Positions 1-7,877 of a DNA stretch of 62,826 nt are shown piece after piece. How positions within the stretch are numbered: position 1 is the first letter of the stretch; each line of letters begins with the position of its first letter. The DNA comes from Planctomycetota bacterium (GTDB lineage: Bacteria; Planctomycetota; Phycisphaerae; WQYP01), in NCBI GenBank assembly GCA_021851715.1, contig JAJZCR010000014.1, positions 1-62,826 on the forward strand, in the 5' to 3' direction. Made by a program: the position numbers and the translations under genes. The notes below the pieces were generated by a model that was given only the letters and a program-made list of their open reading frames with translations, was not told where the DNA came from and did not search any database.

Positions 1-404
1 GGCGGCCGTTGGGATATCCACGGTTGGGCACGTATCCCTTGACCACGCAGTTCGTATTCCAGTATGTGCATCAGATGGCCGACGAAGGTATTGGCCTGAC
101 CCGCCCAGCGATTTCCGGAGATGTACAGGGCGACATTGTGCAGAGCTTCGACCTGCTCGGAAACAAAAGTGCCGCGTCCCATTAACCGCTTCACCAAACC
201 TTCCTTGACCAGCGATGCCATGGCCGCCTGCACCGCCGGGGCATGGGTTCCCCATGCCGTCGCCAATTCCAAGGTGGGCGGCAGCTTCGCGCCAGGCGCT
301 ATCTGCCCTTCCAGAATGACTTTCCGCAAATAGTTTCTCATCTGCGAGCGCATGGAAACACCGGGCTGCGGCTGAAATCCTTTAATTACCTGGAGCGTTT
401 TCAT
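1..404 (-). CDS. GntR-family transcriptional regulator, 3' part beyond the window
   Basis: The minus strand is open from an ATG at 404 to the window edge, giving 134 residues of the N-terminal part of a DNA-binding regulator. Residues about 18-85 read as a winged helix: RSQMRNYLRKVILEGQIAPG, then a KLPPTLELATAWG segment, VQAAMASLVKEGLVKR, and the closing wing MGRGTFVSEQ. This is the GntR pattern. The protein continues into HNVALYISGNRW, which resembles the start of a LacI-like effector domain, as in the regulator at 18929. An AGAAGG ribosome site lies about 8 bases before the ATG. The effector and targets are unknown; the surface-protein array just downstream is a plausible target by position only. 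Confidence 0.85.
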   Translation of the reverse strand, partial: MKTLQVIKGFQPQPGVSMRSQMRNYLRKVILEGQIAPGAKLPPTLELATAWGTHAPAVQAAMASLVKEGLVKRLMGRGTFVSEQVEALHNVALYISGNRWAGQANTFVGHLMHILEYELRGQGIRAQPWISQRP

Positions 405-500
405 TGAGAACCTTCTGCGATTACACATCGGTGACGGTTAGAGCTAGGAATTTCCCAGCAAGATAATCACCAGTAATCATACGCTAACTCAATGCCGCAG

Positions 501-538
501 AAAAGTCAAATAAAAAATTATTAATGTCTTGTAAGTCG
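501..538. promoter_or_regulatory. AT-rich element shared with the PEP-CTERM gene upstream regions
   Basis: The stretch AAAAGTCAAATAAAAAAT followed by TTGTAAG upstream of the GntR gene at 404 recurs upstream of both PEP-CTERM genes, at 7175-7220 and 13805-13850. It may be a promoter or regulator site common to regulator and targets. Nothing else was recognised in the gap 405-689. Confidence 0.3.
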
Positions 539-689
539 TTTTAAAACAATGACATGCGATGAATTGATAGCGCTCGAAATGTACCTCTCCAGGTGACCAT
601 TTCCGGTAAATCAGCCAAGATAGCGATGATAAGAACTTTATTGTCATTGGCTGGCTGCCTGCCTGAAATATTTTCCAGAGGTTGCGGAT

Positions 690-1070
690 TTAAACCTCAG
701 TTGCCCCCAATCGTTTGGCTGTAGCGCCAGCTTCGCTGGGCACATCCGAGGTGATGGCAGTGTCCTGATTCGACCAAGACAACCGCAAGCGGGCGCGGCC
801 CCCTGTCGGCGAGCCGTATATCACTCCTACATCGCCGGTAATCGTGGGCCAGCGGGCTACATTGATTTCCACCGTCTTGAGCGATATCCGCGCCATCACG
901 ACATAACCCCGCGGCGCAGGTCGCAGGACCATACGTAAATCGTGCAGCAGCGTAACACTGCCGAAATAAACGGCCCGGCTGGGGCTGACAAATGCCGCCG
1001 TCTTGGCAGAATGGCAGGCCACCACCACCAACGCCGCCCCCGCAGCTACCCCAGAAATAATACGTCGCAT
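690..1070 (-). CDS. small putative lipoprotein, unknown function
   Basis: This 126-residue protein starts with a basic n-region and a hydrophobic stretch (MRRIISGVAAGAALVVVACH). VVAC fits a lipobox, so it may be a lipoprotein anchored through Cys19. The rest is a soluble domain of mixed composition with no motif I recognise. It lies 50 bases downstream of the prepilin-like gene ending at 1121, in the same direction, so the two could be co-transcribed. A role in handling or anchoring the pseudopilin product is possible but unsupported. Confidence 0.6.
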   Translation of the reverse strand: MRRIISGVAAGAALVVVACHSAKTAAFVSPSRAVYFGSVTLLHDLRMVLRPAPRGYVVMARISLKTVEINVARWPTITGDVGVIYGSPTGGRARLRLSWSNQDTAITSDVPSEAGATAKRLGATEV

Positions 1071-1120
1071 CCTACCTATTCGTTTATAGTGTATTTATTG
1101 CACCACATTTTTCCCTGCAA

Positions 1121-2116
1121 TTACGGCGTTCCCGGAAACACGCGATTCAGCGGCGTAATAGTGGATCCGGTAATGGCCATCGCCTGCGTCTGGCCGCCAA
1201 GAGGATCATAATAATTATCGTACTTCTCGGTGGGAATAAAAATCGCGTTGTTGGGCACTGCATACACCGGGCCTAATGCCCCGCCGTTAAGAACGTAACC
1301 ATTGTCCGTGCGCCACAACGATCCATTGCTGTTAATGCTGGCGGCTATCAGCGGCATCCAGACCACAGACCCATCCACCCGCCCTACGTTGCCGCCGCCT
1401 CCTTTTCCGATACCCACCCCTGGGTGGCCGGTATCAGTAGTCGAGTCGATGCCATAATTCTGCAGCACGTAGCGATCACCCCACAACGCCGGTAAATTAC
1501 CCGGCACCGGTACGCCATTATCCGTTGTAACATAGCCCGCCTGGGCCAAAGCCAAAAGCCGCATGGCGTAGGCATGATATTGGCCATCCACACTCGACGG
1601 TGCATACGGGAAGCAGCTTCCGGTATAAAAGGCGTAGGTAAGATAGGAATATCGCGACTGCGGCGGTGCAGAGGGGCAAATCAACACTGCTGGAGTGTGG
1701 TAGACAACGTTGTAATAGGTTGCTTCCTGAGTGTTATTCAGCGGCGGAATAAAGCCTGGCCACATGCTTCCGATATAACTATTGCTGATGTTGAGGTAGT
1801 TATGGAAAAAATCCATCAGACTGGTGTTATCCACGAAATTCCCCGAAGCCATCCCGGATTCCATCCCCTGAGCCATGAGCACATCATTATTTTCCTGGGC
1901 GTACATAATCGTGGCCATGCCCAATTGGCGGACGTTTGATGCACACACCACCCGCCGCGCCATCTCCCGGGCCTTGGCCAGCGCCGGCAACAGCAGGGCG
2001 ATCAAAATCGAGATAATCAGGATCACCACCAGCAATTCCACCAAGGTGAACGCCCTGGGCTGCATGCCGCTGCCGCGATGTTCTTCCATCCTTCGTGTTG
2101 AAATAGAGCCTTTCAT
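1121..2116 (-). CDS. prepilin-like protein A (H-X9-DG class)
   Basis: This 331-residue protein has a type IV prepilin N-terminus: a short basic leader ([19 protein letters not shown]), then [20 protein letters not shown], the N-methylated hydrophobic helix, followed by a large C-terminal domain. The domain has paired cysteine-proline segments (ICPSAPPQ) and a closing [17 protein letters not shown] block typical of planctomycete prepilin-type proteins processed with the pseudopilin machinery. Position -1 is Ala instead of the usual Gly. Start: ATG at 2116 with AAGGAGA about 7 bases upstream; an upstream in-frame start would run into the terminator hairpin. It is probably exported and assembled into, or carried by, a type II/IV pilus-like structure; no secretion genes are in the window. 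Confidence 0.85.
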   Translation of the reverse strand: MKGSISTRRMEEHRGSGMQPRAFTLVELLVVILIISILIALLLPALAKAREMARRVVCASNVRQLGMATIMYAQENNDVLMAQGMESGMASGNFVDNTSLMDFFHNYLNISNSYIGSMWPGFIPPLNNTQEATYYNVVYHTPAVLICPSAPPQSRYSYLTYAFYTGSCFPYAPSSVDGQYHAYAMRLLALAQAGYVTTDNGVPVPGNLPALWGDRYVLQNYGIDSTTDTGHPGVGIGKGGGGNVGRVDGSVVWMPLIAASINSNGSLWRTDNGYVLNGGALGPVYAVPNNAIFIPTEKYDNYYDPLGGQTQAMAITGSTITPLNRVFPGTP

Positions 2117-2144
2117 GAGGGGTCTCCTTATTTTCCCGACGCGG

Positions 2145-2175
2145 AAAAAAACAGGGCCGGGTTTTATCCCGGCCC
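2145..2175 (-). terminator. intrinsic terminator between modules
   Basis: On the minus strand an 8-base-pair stem GGGCCGGG/CCCGGCCC with a 6-base loop is followed by TGTTTTTTT. It sits just upstream of prepilin A. The same hairpin follows the PEP-CTERM gene at 10222, so here it probably served the now-lost PEP-CTERM gene whose tail remains at 2229. Confidence 0.8.
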
Positions 2176-2228
2176 TCCCCAAGTTCTCTATTGCCGGCAT
2201 ATCTCAGGCGATATGCCCCAGATTGCCC

Positions 2229-2305
2229 TCACACCCGGCGACGTTTGCCCAGCAGCAGGATGCCCTCCCAAAAAAACCAGCAGGCCCAAGGTACAGGGTC
2301 CGCAC
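2229..2305 (-). pseudogene. remnant of a PEP-CTERM gene 3' end
   Basis: Minus-strand bases here match the last ~75 bases of the intact PEP-CTERM genes at 3592 and 10222. The final codons still read GILLLGKRRRV then TGA, exactly the ending of the copy at 10222. Upstream of that the frame is broken and the VPEPAT motif is scrambled. The match continues downstream through the terminator and into the leader of prepilin A, equivalent to 10037-10293. The prepilin gene B (stop at 2311) is now fused to this tail, so most of a PEP-CTERM gene has been deleted here. Confidence 0.8.
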
Positions 2306-2310
2306 GCGAT

Positions 2311-3483
2311 TCAAGGCGCGCCGGGAAATATCTGGGATGGATTCGGGAAATAACCCGTTCCCGCCACCACCTGGGCTCGGCCGTAGCCGTTCACATCATT
2401 ATCAGAACCGTTGGTCTGGATATAGATAGCATCGCTGGGAATCGCAACGGCCGAGCCGACGGCTCCGCCGTTGACGATATAACTGTCCTGCACCAAGCGG
2501 TCAATAGCCCCACCACTGAGCACGTTGGTCCGCGACAGCGGCATCCACACCACCGATCCGTCCACCCGTCCCACATTACCCCCGCCGTACTGCCCGACGG
2601 CCCGGCCCGGATGGGGGGTATCATTGACGTTATAGGCCCAACCCGCATTTTGGCGCACGTACCGGTCTCCCCACAGGGCAGGCAGGTTGCCCGGAATGGG
2701 AACGCGGTTGTTGGTTGCTATATAGCCTGCCTGCTGCAAAGCCTGCAGACGCATGGCAAAACCGCCCACACCGGCCGCGGTTGGAAATGAGCTGCCCGTA
2801 TAATAAGCGTAGCTTAACTGGGAATAATTTGATTTCAGTGGTGCCGATGGGCAGATCAGCACGCCCGGGGTATGAAACCTCACGTTTGCATCAATGGCGT
2901 TCGTACCGGTCTGGCCGGGATATTGATTGCTCACGTTCAGGTAATCATGAAAAAACGAGGCCATATTGCTGTTTCCCCAATAAGCACCCGCAGTCATATA
3001 ATTATATGGCCCATTATCCATCAACACGCCATCATTTTCATCTGCGTACATGATGGTTTCCAGGGTCAGCGAGCGCACGTTAGCCGAGCACGCCACGCGC
3101 AAGGCTTCGCGTCGGGCTTTGGCCAAAGCCGGTAGCAGCAACGCAATAAGAATGGAGATAATCAGAATTACCACCAGCAGTTCCACCAGGGTGAAGCCGC
3201 GGGCGGCGGACCGCGAGACGGAGAATCCCGATGGGCCGCTCCTGCGGCATTGGGATCGGGAGGCGGGAGATTCCGGCAGCCCGGTCCCGAAGACTTGTGG
3301 GATTTGGCCTTGGCGTAGTGGACCGGCGCTGCGGCCCGGTGTGATGGAATTCCAGCAGGCCGCCATCTTTGGCCGCACAGTGCGCCCTGGGAAACAATCC
3401 CAAAGCTTCGCAGTTCGTGCCCCAACGGGGATCCATGATCCTGACGGCTCGTCCATGCTTGGTGCCAAAACCGGGCGCTTCAT
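2311..3483 (-). CDS. prepilin-like protein B with long leader (H-X9-DG class)
   Basis: This 390-residue protein is a paralogue of A, C and D. The prepilin motif [20 protein letters not shown] starts only at about residue 98, with Gly at the cleavage position. The ~97-residue polar, Pro/Arg-rich segment before it is far longer than the usual 6-30-residue prepilin leader. The ATG at 3483 has a good AAAGGAG site 7 bases upstream; no start codon with a comparable site is seen closer to the motif. The C-terminal domain keeps ICPSAPLKSNYS and [17 protein letters not shown]. It follows the PEP-CTERM gene at 3592 with a terminator-like hairpin between them. The stop at 2311 abuts a PEP-CTERM remnant. 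Confidence 0.8.
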   Translation of the reverse strand: MKRPVLAPSMDEPSGSWIPVGARTAKLWDCFPGRTVRPKMAACWNSITPGRSAGPLRQGQIPQVFGTGLPESPASRSQCRRSGPSGFSVSRSAARGFTLVELLVVILIISILIALLLPALAKARREALRVACSANVRSLTLETIMYADENDGVLMDNGPYNYMTAGAYWGNSNMASFFHDYLNVSNQYPGQTGTNAIDANVRFHTPGVLICPSAPLKSNYSQLSYAYYTGSSFPTAAGVGGFAMRLQALQQAGYIATNNRVPIPGNLPALWGDRYVRQNAGWAYNVNDTPHPGRAVGQYGGGNVGRVDGSVVWMPLSRTNVLSGGAIDRLVQDSYIVNGGAVGSAVAIPSDAIYIQTNGSDNDVNGYGRAQVVAGTGYFPNPSQIFPGAP

Positions 3484-3511
3484 GACGAATCTCCTTTCTT
3501 CTTAGCGGAAA

Positions 3512-3540
3512 AGAAGGGCCGGGATTTTTAGCCCGGCCCC
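3512..3540 (-). terminator. terminator-like hairpin after PEP-CTERM gene 1
   Basis: GGGGCCGGGC, an A/T-rich loop and CCCGGCCC, followed by TTCTTTTCC on the minus strand, lie between the PEP-CTERM gene and prepilin B. The stem is the same as at 2145 and 10139, but the T-tract is interrupted, so some read-through into prepilin B is possible. Confidence 0.65.
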
Positions 3541-3591
3541 CCGTGTTCATCATCGACCCGCAGATTATAGGCAATCTGATTCTCTACGGCC

Positions 3592-6500
3592 TTAAGCCCG
3601 GCGACGTTTACCCAGCAGCAGGATGCCCAGCCCGCCCAAAGCCAGCAGACCCAAGGTGGCCGGTTCCGGCACACGCGAAAGCGTGATGGCGCTGTTTGAA
3701 CCGGTTCCATAGTTAACCACGTAACCTTGCAGGCTCGTGTTGGTAAATGTTCCCGTCAGGGTGCCGGTATAGGTGACAATGGTATAAGAGCCGGCAGTGG
3801 GCGTACCGATAAAATTCAGGGTGTCGCCCGCACCGGAAAGGTTCAGGTTGCCATCAACGGCCAACAAATCGTTGGCAGCTCCGACGGCATTGATCGTCAA
3901 GTCGGAGCCTGCTGCGAAATCCACAATGGCTGCGGGGTCGATGGTCAGCGTGCCCATGGCAGCATCGCCCGGGGCAACCGTGCCGTCAAGGGTCAGCGCG
4001 TGGCCACCGGTGCTCACAGTACCCACACCTTCCAGCGTCTGGCCGGCCCCCAGGGTGAACCCCGCCGTTTTGGCGGAGACATCAAACGTGGCTCCGCTTT
4101 GCACATCAATCGCCGAACTGTTGGCAATGGTTCCGGTGGCCGAAAGGGCCAAGGTTCCACTGGCAATGGCGGTTGCGCCGGTGTAAGTGTCAACCGCGTT
4201 TAACGTCAGGGTGCCGGCCCCGTTTTTGGTCAGGCCGCCGTCTGGGGTGGAGCCTAGCGTGGCATCGTGCAACAGGGCTTGGCTGATGGTGTCATTAAAA
4301 CTATTGGTATTAATGATCGCCCCACCCGCTTGCACATTGGCGGTGGTCAGCCCCTGCATAAAACCGGTGTTGGCCGCTGAGGCCTGCAGCGTGCCACCAT
4401 TGAAATCAAAGGTGCTGGTGCCATACGCCGCGCCTCCGTTTTGCCCTCCGATCGAGCCTGTCACTAAGGTTCCACCGTTAAGTTCGTAAAGGCCGACACC
4501 CTGATCGGCGGAATTTGAACTTGATCCATTGTTGATCTGTACGGAACCTGCCGTCACCGTGCCGCCGTTTTGAATGACTGTGGCATTGGACGTTCCTTGG
4601 TTATTGCTGCTGACCACCAATGCGTTGCCCAGGTTGGTACCGGACTCCACCGTCAATGCCCCACCATTCACCGTCAGCAGGGAGGTATTGGTCGTGCCGG
4701 TGTAGCCGATACGCAACCCGGTGTAGGTAACCCCATTGTACACGTCAAGCGCGCCCGAGTTGAGGGTGTAGGTGCCGTCGATCTGCGTGCTGTACATGGG
4801 AACTGCGGCACTACCCAACGTGACCGTTCCACTATTTTGAACCACCGACGCAGTGCTATTCTTGTTGACCAACCAGCCTAAATTTGGTCCACCCGCCACG
4901 CCCGCAACGGTCAGATCAGCATTGATCTCCAATTCGCCGGAGGTGACGGTAAAGTTGCCGGCAATGTTGCTGGCCGCACCGCTAAGCACAATCGGGTTGT
5001 TCGCCGACGGGCTGGAGTTGGTGAAGCTGATATTGCTGGTACCGCTGGTACCGGTAATGCCCCCAGTAATGGTGAACGGATTGTTGGGGTCATTATTTTC
5101 GATGGTCATCGCGTTCGGGGCGCCGGATTGTGTTTCCCCACCTATCACGATGGCGTTGGGCAGGGTGACACCCGTGGCAGTGGGCATAGCCTCCAAGGTT
5201 GCGACTTGGCTTGCGTAGGGACCATTGTAAAGATAAATAGTCCCGGTGCCCAACGGCTGGGTGGCGCTTAACTCAATCGTACCGCCGCCGTTGATATAGG
5301 TATTGCCGGAGTACGTATTGGTCGCACCGATATTCACGATCGAAGTAACGCTCGGACCGGATCCACCGGCCCCACCAAGGGTAACAGTCCCTGTTCCGCC
5401 GGTGAGGGTGGCATCCAGATTGGTCGTGGTATTTGCATTATACCGCTGCAGGATTAGCTCCTGGTTGCTGGCCCCCAGTTGGCCGTTTTGGATGGTAAGA
5501 CTGTATGTGGATGTGGAACCACCGCCCGTAAGCAGTAGACCACCGGACGTAAGAGAAAGGGTCCCGCCGCCGAGATCCAACGTGGTGTTGGCGCTTGAGG
5601 ATGCGGCAATCTGCAAAGAATTGACCGATTCGCTGCCCGCGAGGGTGATACCGGGAGTGGTATAGTTGGTGTTGGCCAAACTGCCGCTGCCCGGCAGGGC
5701 TACAGCGCTGCCATACCCCACCACATCGCCACTGGTATTCACCGTGGCAAACTGGGCATTGTTGAACGTGGCATAAGGCAATATGGCGCTGGTGGAGGTC
5801 GCATTAGCACCGGTAATCGGACTGGAAACAATAGTGCCATTGCTGTTCGAAAACTGAATGGTGGCTCCCGTATTGCGCGTCCACGTATTGCCTATCGTCA
5901 GAGTTGTCGCCCCGCTGCTGTTATTCTTACTGACGGCTATGATGTTTAATCCACCGGGGTTAAAGGTCGGGTTGGCCAGGGTCAAACTGGTGGGGTTGGT
6001 GGATCCGGTTGTGGTATTCCCAGCGAGATTAAGCCGACCGCCGGCAAAATCCACCACCGTTCCTGAAGTCAACCCGCCGCCATTGGCACCAGCAACCGTT
6101 ATCGAGCTGCCGCTGCCGTTAAGCGTGAGATTATTGATGGTCGCGGTGCCGGTATTAACGTTCAAAGATCCCAAGTTCACCGTTACGTTGCCGGAACCCA
6201 AAGTGCCGCCGCCGGTGGCGTTAAGTGTGCCGCCATTTACAAATATATCGCCGGTGCCTAAGCCGCCGGAATCAGTGGCATTGAGTGTCCCGCCCGCGGT
6301 ACTGTAGTTGCCCACCAACACCGAACCATTCCCCAAGGTACCGGTGGTAAGGTTGACGGTGGTCTGGGAGATGAGGGTATCGCCAGTATACGTGTTGGCG
6401 GCCGCGATATTGTAAACCGTTCCAGTACTGCCACTGCCATACAGCCACAATGTACCATCGGTGCCGGAAATGACGCCATTTAAGTTCAAGGTGTTGTTAG

Positions 6501-6954
6501 AATTAACGAACATTTGCTGCGTCGTACCGGCCCCGCCGCCCAACACCAGCGGCGCGTCAATGGTAGCAGTCGATCCGCTGACAGAGCTGCTAAGGTTGAC
6601 GATTTGATAACCTGGGTTAACCTGGGTAAGCGTAATGGCATCCGTGCCGCCTGTGGATGTAAGGTCGTAGCCGGTAACGCTGAAATCCAACGCTTCAACG
6701 GTGATCGGCGCACTGACATTCGGCTGGTCGACCATTGCCGCGTTAAAAACCGCCGGATTGGTGGAACTGGGCAGACCGCCAGTCCAGCTACCTGAGGCAT
6801 TAAAGTTAGTGCTGGTGTTGTTCCAAACTGCATTAGCTCCCGCCATGGGAGCCGTGGCCGCCAAGGCACCCAGCCCCAGCATCACTGCCGCCCAACGCTT
6901 CATTGCTTTGGCATCCTTGCCTTGCCCACGTGTGTTACCAATTTGCTTTACCAT
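3592..6954 (-). CDS. PEP-CTERM autotransporter-like adhesin, copy 1
   Basis: This 1120-residue secreted protein has a signal peptide at about residues 1-41 (MKRWAAVMLGLGALAATAP, then an AGANA cleavage region). A long Gly/Thr/Asn/Ser-rich beta-helix region follows, with repeats of the autotransporter-associated type (LTKNGAGTLTLNAVDTYTG near residue 910; many NGGTL, TYSGNTYINGG turns). The C-terminal sorting signal is VPEPATLGLLALGGLGILLL with a KRRRA tail. Such proteins are exported and retained at the surface by an exosortase, none of which is encoded here. Start: ATG at 6954 with GGAGGTA 7 bases upstream. The protein is identical to the copy at 10222 except for the last residue. Confidence 0.92.
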   Translation of the reverse strand: MVKQIGNTRGQGKDAKAMKRWAAVMLGLGALAATAPMAGANAVWNNTSTNFNASGSWTGGLPSSTNPAVFNAAMVDQPNVSAPITVEALDFSVTGYDLTSTGGTDAITLTQVNPGYQIVNLSSSVSGSTATIDAPLVLGGGAGTTQQMFVNSNNTLNLNGVISGTDGTLWLYGSGSTGTVYNIAAANTYTGDTLISQTTVNLTTGTLGNGSVLVGNYSTAGGTLNATDSGGLGTGDIFVNGGTLNATGGGTLGSGNVTVNLGSLNVNTGTATINNLTLNGSGSSITVAGANGGGLTSGTVVDFAGGRLNLAGNTTTGSTNPTSLTLANPTFNPGGLNIIAVSKNNSSGATTLTIGNTWTRNTGATIQFSNSNGTIVSSPITGANATSTSAILPYATFNNAQFATVNTSGDVVGYGSAVALPGSGSLANTNYTTPGITLAGSESVNSLQIAASSSANTTLDLGGGTLSLTSGGLLLTGGGSTSTYSLTIQNGQLGASNQELILQRYNANTTTNLDATLTGGTGTVTLGGAGGSGPSVTSIVNIGATNTYSGNTYINGGGTIELSATQPLGTGTIYLYNGPYASQVATLEAMPTATGVTLPNAIVIGGETQSGAPNAMTIENNDPNNPFTITGGITGTSGTSNISFTNSSPSANNPIVLSGAASNIAGNFTVTSGELEINADLTVAGVAGGPNLGWLVNKNSTASVVQNSGTVTLGSAAVPMYSTQIDGTYTLNSGALDVYNGVTYTGLRIGYTGTTNTSLLTVNGGALTVESGTNLGNALVVSSNNQGTSNATVIQNGGTVTAGSVQINNGSSSNSADQGVGLYELNGGTLVTGSIGGQNGGAAYGTSTFDFNGGTLQASAANTGFMQGLTTANVQAGGAIINTNSFNDTISQALLHDATLGSTPDGGLTKNGAGTLTLNAVDTYTGATAIASGTLALSATGTIANSSAIDVQSGATFDVSAKTAGFTLGAGQTLEGVGTVSTGGHALTLDGTVAPGDAAMGTLTIDPAAIVDFAAGSDLTINAVGAANDLLAVDGNLNLSGAGDTLNFIGTPTAGSYTIVTYTGTLTGTFTNTSLQGYVVNYGTGSNSAITLSRVPEPATLGLLALGGLGILLLGKRRRA

Positions 6955-6981
6955 AACGAAATACCTCCATTAATGAATGTT

Positions 6982-7013
6982 AAAAAGACCGCTGATCGCA
7001 CATCACGATCAGC
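6982..7013 (-). promoter_or_regulatory. 5'-leader hairpin with U-tract (attenuator-like)
   Basis: In the leader of PEP-CTERM copy 1 the minus strand forms GCTGATCG / 7-base loop / CGATCAGC, followed by GGTCTTTTT, about 30 bases before the start codon. This is the layout of an intrinsic terminator upstream of a gene, so it could act as an attenuator, or it could mark the end of a short upstream transcript. The element is conserved at 13612-13643 in front of copy 2. Confidence 0.5.
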
Positions 7014-7118
7014 AATATCGTTTTGAGGCTCAACTTTGAACCGCCATTTACTTCAGTGGATCATTATACCTTTATTTTCCATAATGTCAAGATTGTGCGA
7101 CATTTTTACTTACACATC

Positions 7119-7140
7119 AAATACAATACACCTTGTATTT
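7119..7140. promoter_or_regulatory. inverted repeat AAATACAA-N6-TTGTATTT, candidate operator
   Basis: A perfect 8-base inverted repeat with a 6-base spacer (TACACC) sits about 165 bases upstream of PEP-CTERM copy 1. It is conserved at 13750-13771, although the surrounding DNA differs between the two copies, and its left 16 bases recur with one mismatch at 9275-9290. This fits a binding site for a dimeric regulator of the GntR or LacI type. The regulator is not known. Confidence 0.5.
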
Positions 7141-7174
7141 AATTTTATTTCTTTAAGATGACATCATGGCTTGT

Positions 7175-7220
7175 AAAAGTCAAGTAAAAAATCCACAAAA
7201 AATATTGCCGTTGTTGTAAG
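7175..7220. promoter_or_regulatory. shared AT-rich upstream element
   Basis: AAAAGTCAAGTAAAAAAT followed 21 bases later by TTGTAAG, conserved upstream of PEP-CTERM copy 2 (13805-13850) and, with a shorter spacer, upstream of the GntR gene (501-538). The function is unknown. Confidence 0.3.
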
Positions 7221-7582
7221 TATTTTTTTTATCATGGGATGTGATTATTTTTTTGGATCATTTTTAAAAGCCAATCCCCACCATTTCAGGTGCCAAACGC
7301 CGTCTATCTTTTCGCCGCATTGGCGGCCACTTCCCGCTCTACCACCGGCTGGAGTTCTCACGTTGGCGGCAATTGCCGCAGCACGAAAGATGGTGTTGAA
7401 AAAGTATGATGGTCTGATGAACGCTTAGCCCATAGGGTGAAAATGAGAAATGTCGCGAAAATTCCATGTGCCGCACGCCAGGCCATGCAGCAGTATCGCC
7501 AACAAAACCCAATCAGCGGGACTGCGGTTTTCGATAATTGCCGACCGATCCAGCTACTCCTGGTAGCGCGGCCACAGAGTTT

Positions 7583-7666
7583 TTAAGGATGTCCGGAAAA
7601 TGCGCCGTAGAAATTACTCTCCGGCGTTATGGCATACGGGCCGCCCGTAACGGTAGCATGGCTGAT
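7583..7666 (-). pseudogene. fragment of a prepilin-like gene (C-terminus only)
   Basis: On the minus strand a 27-residue frame ending at TAA (7583) reads ISHATVTGGPYAITPE, then SNFYGAFSGHP. It matches the C-terminus of prepilin D (ISNATEAGGPFAITPE, then GNFYGAFPGDP). No open frame continues upstream. It is therefore the tail of a further prepilin gene, now lost, between PEP-CTERM copy 1 and prepilin C. In the rest of the gap 7310-7877 I see no gene; 7018-7308 is the upstream region shared with copy 2. Confidence 0.7.
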
Positions 7667-7877
7667 GCTGGTCCCATGCGGATAATTCAACCACCGGCGC
7701 GATTACGCCACTCCGCTTACCATGGACAAAATCGCCAGAACCATCCCGCCCGAAAACTCCCCACTCTGCGTTGAGTCATATTGGGTTCATCCGTATAAAT
7801 AAACCCCTTATCACCACCCGGCCTGCACACTCTTGAGAGGCCGCCTTTCACGTAACATCGGTGCCACCGGCAAATTT

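Noticed and set aside
5858..6307. Long open frames on the plus strand across both PEP-CTERM genes
   Set aside because: They are antisense frames produced by the low-complexity Gly/Thr/Asn-rich coding sequence; they lack ribosome sites and domain-like sequence.
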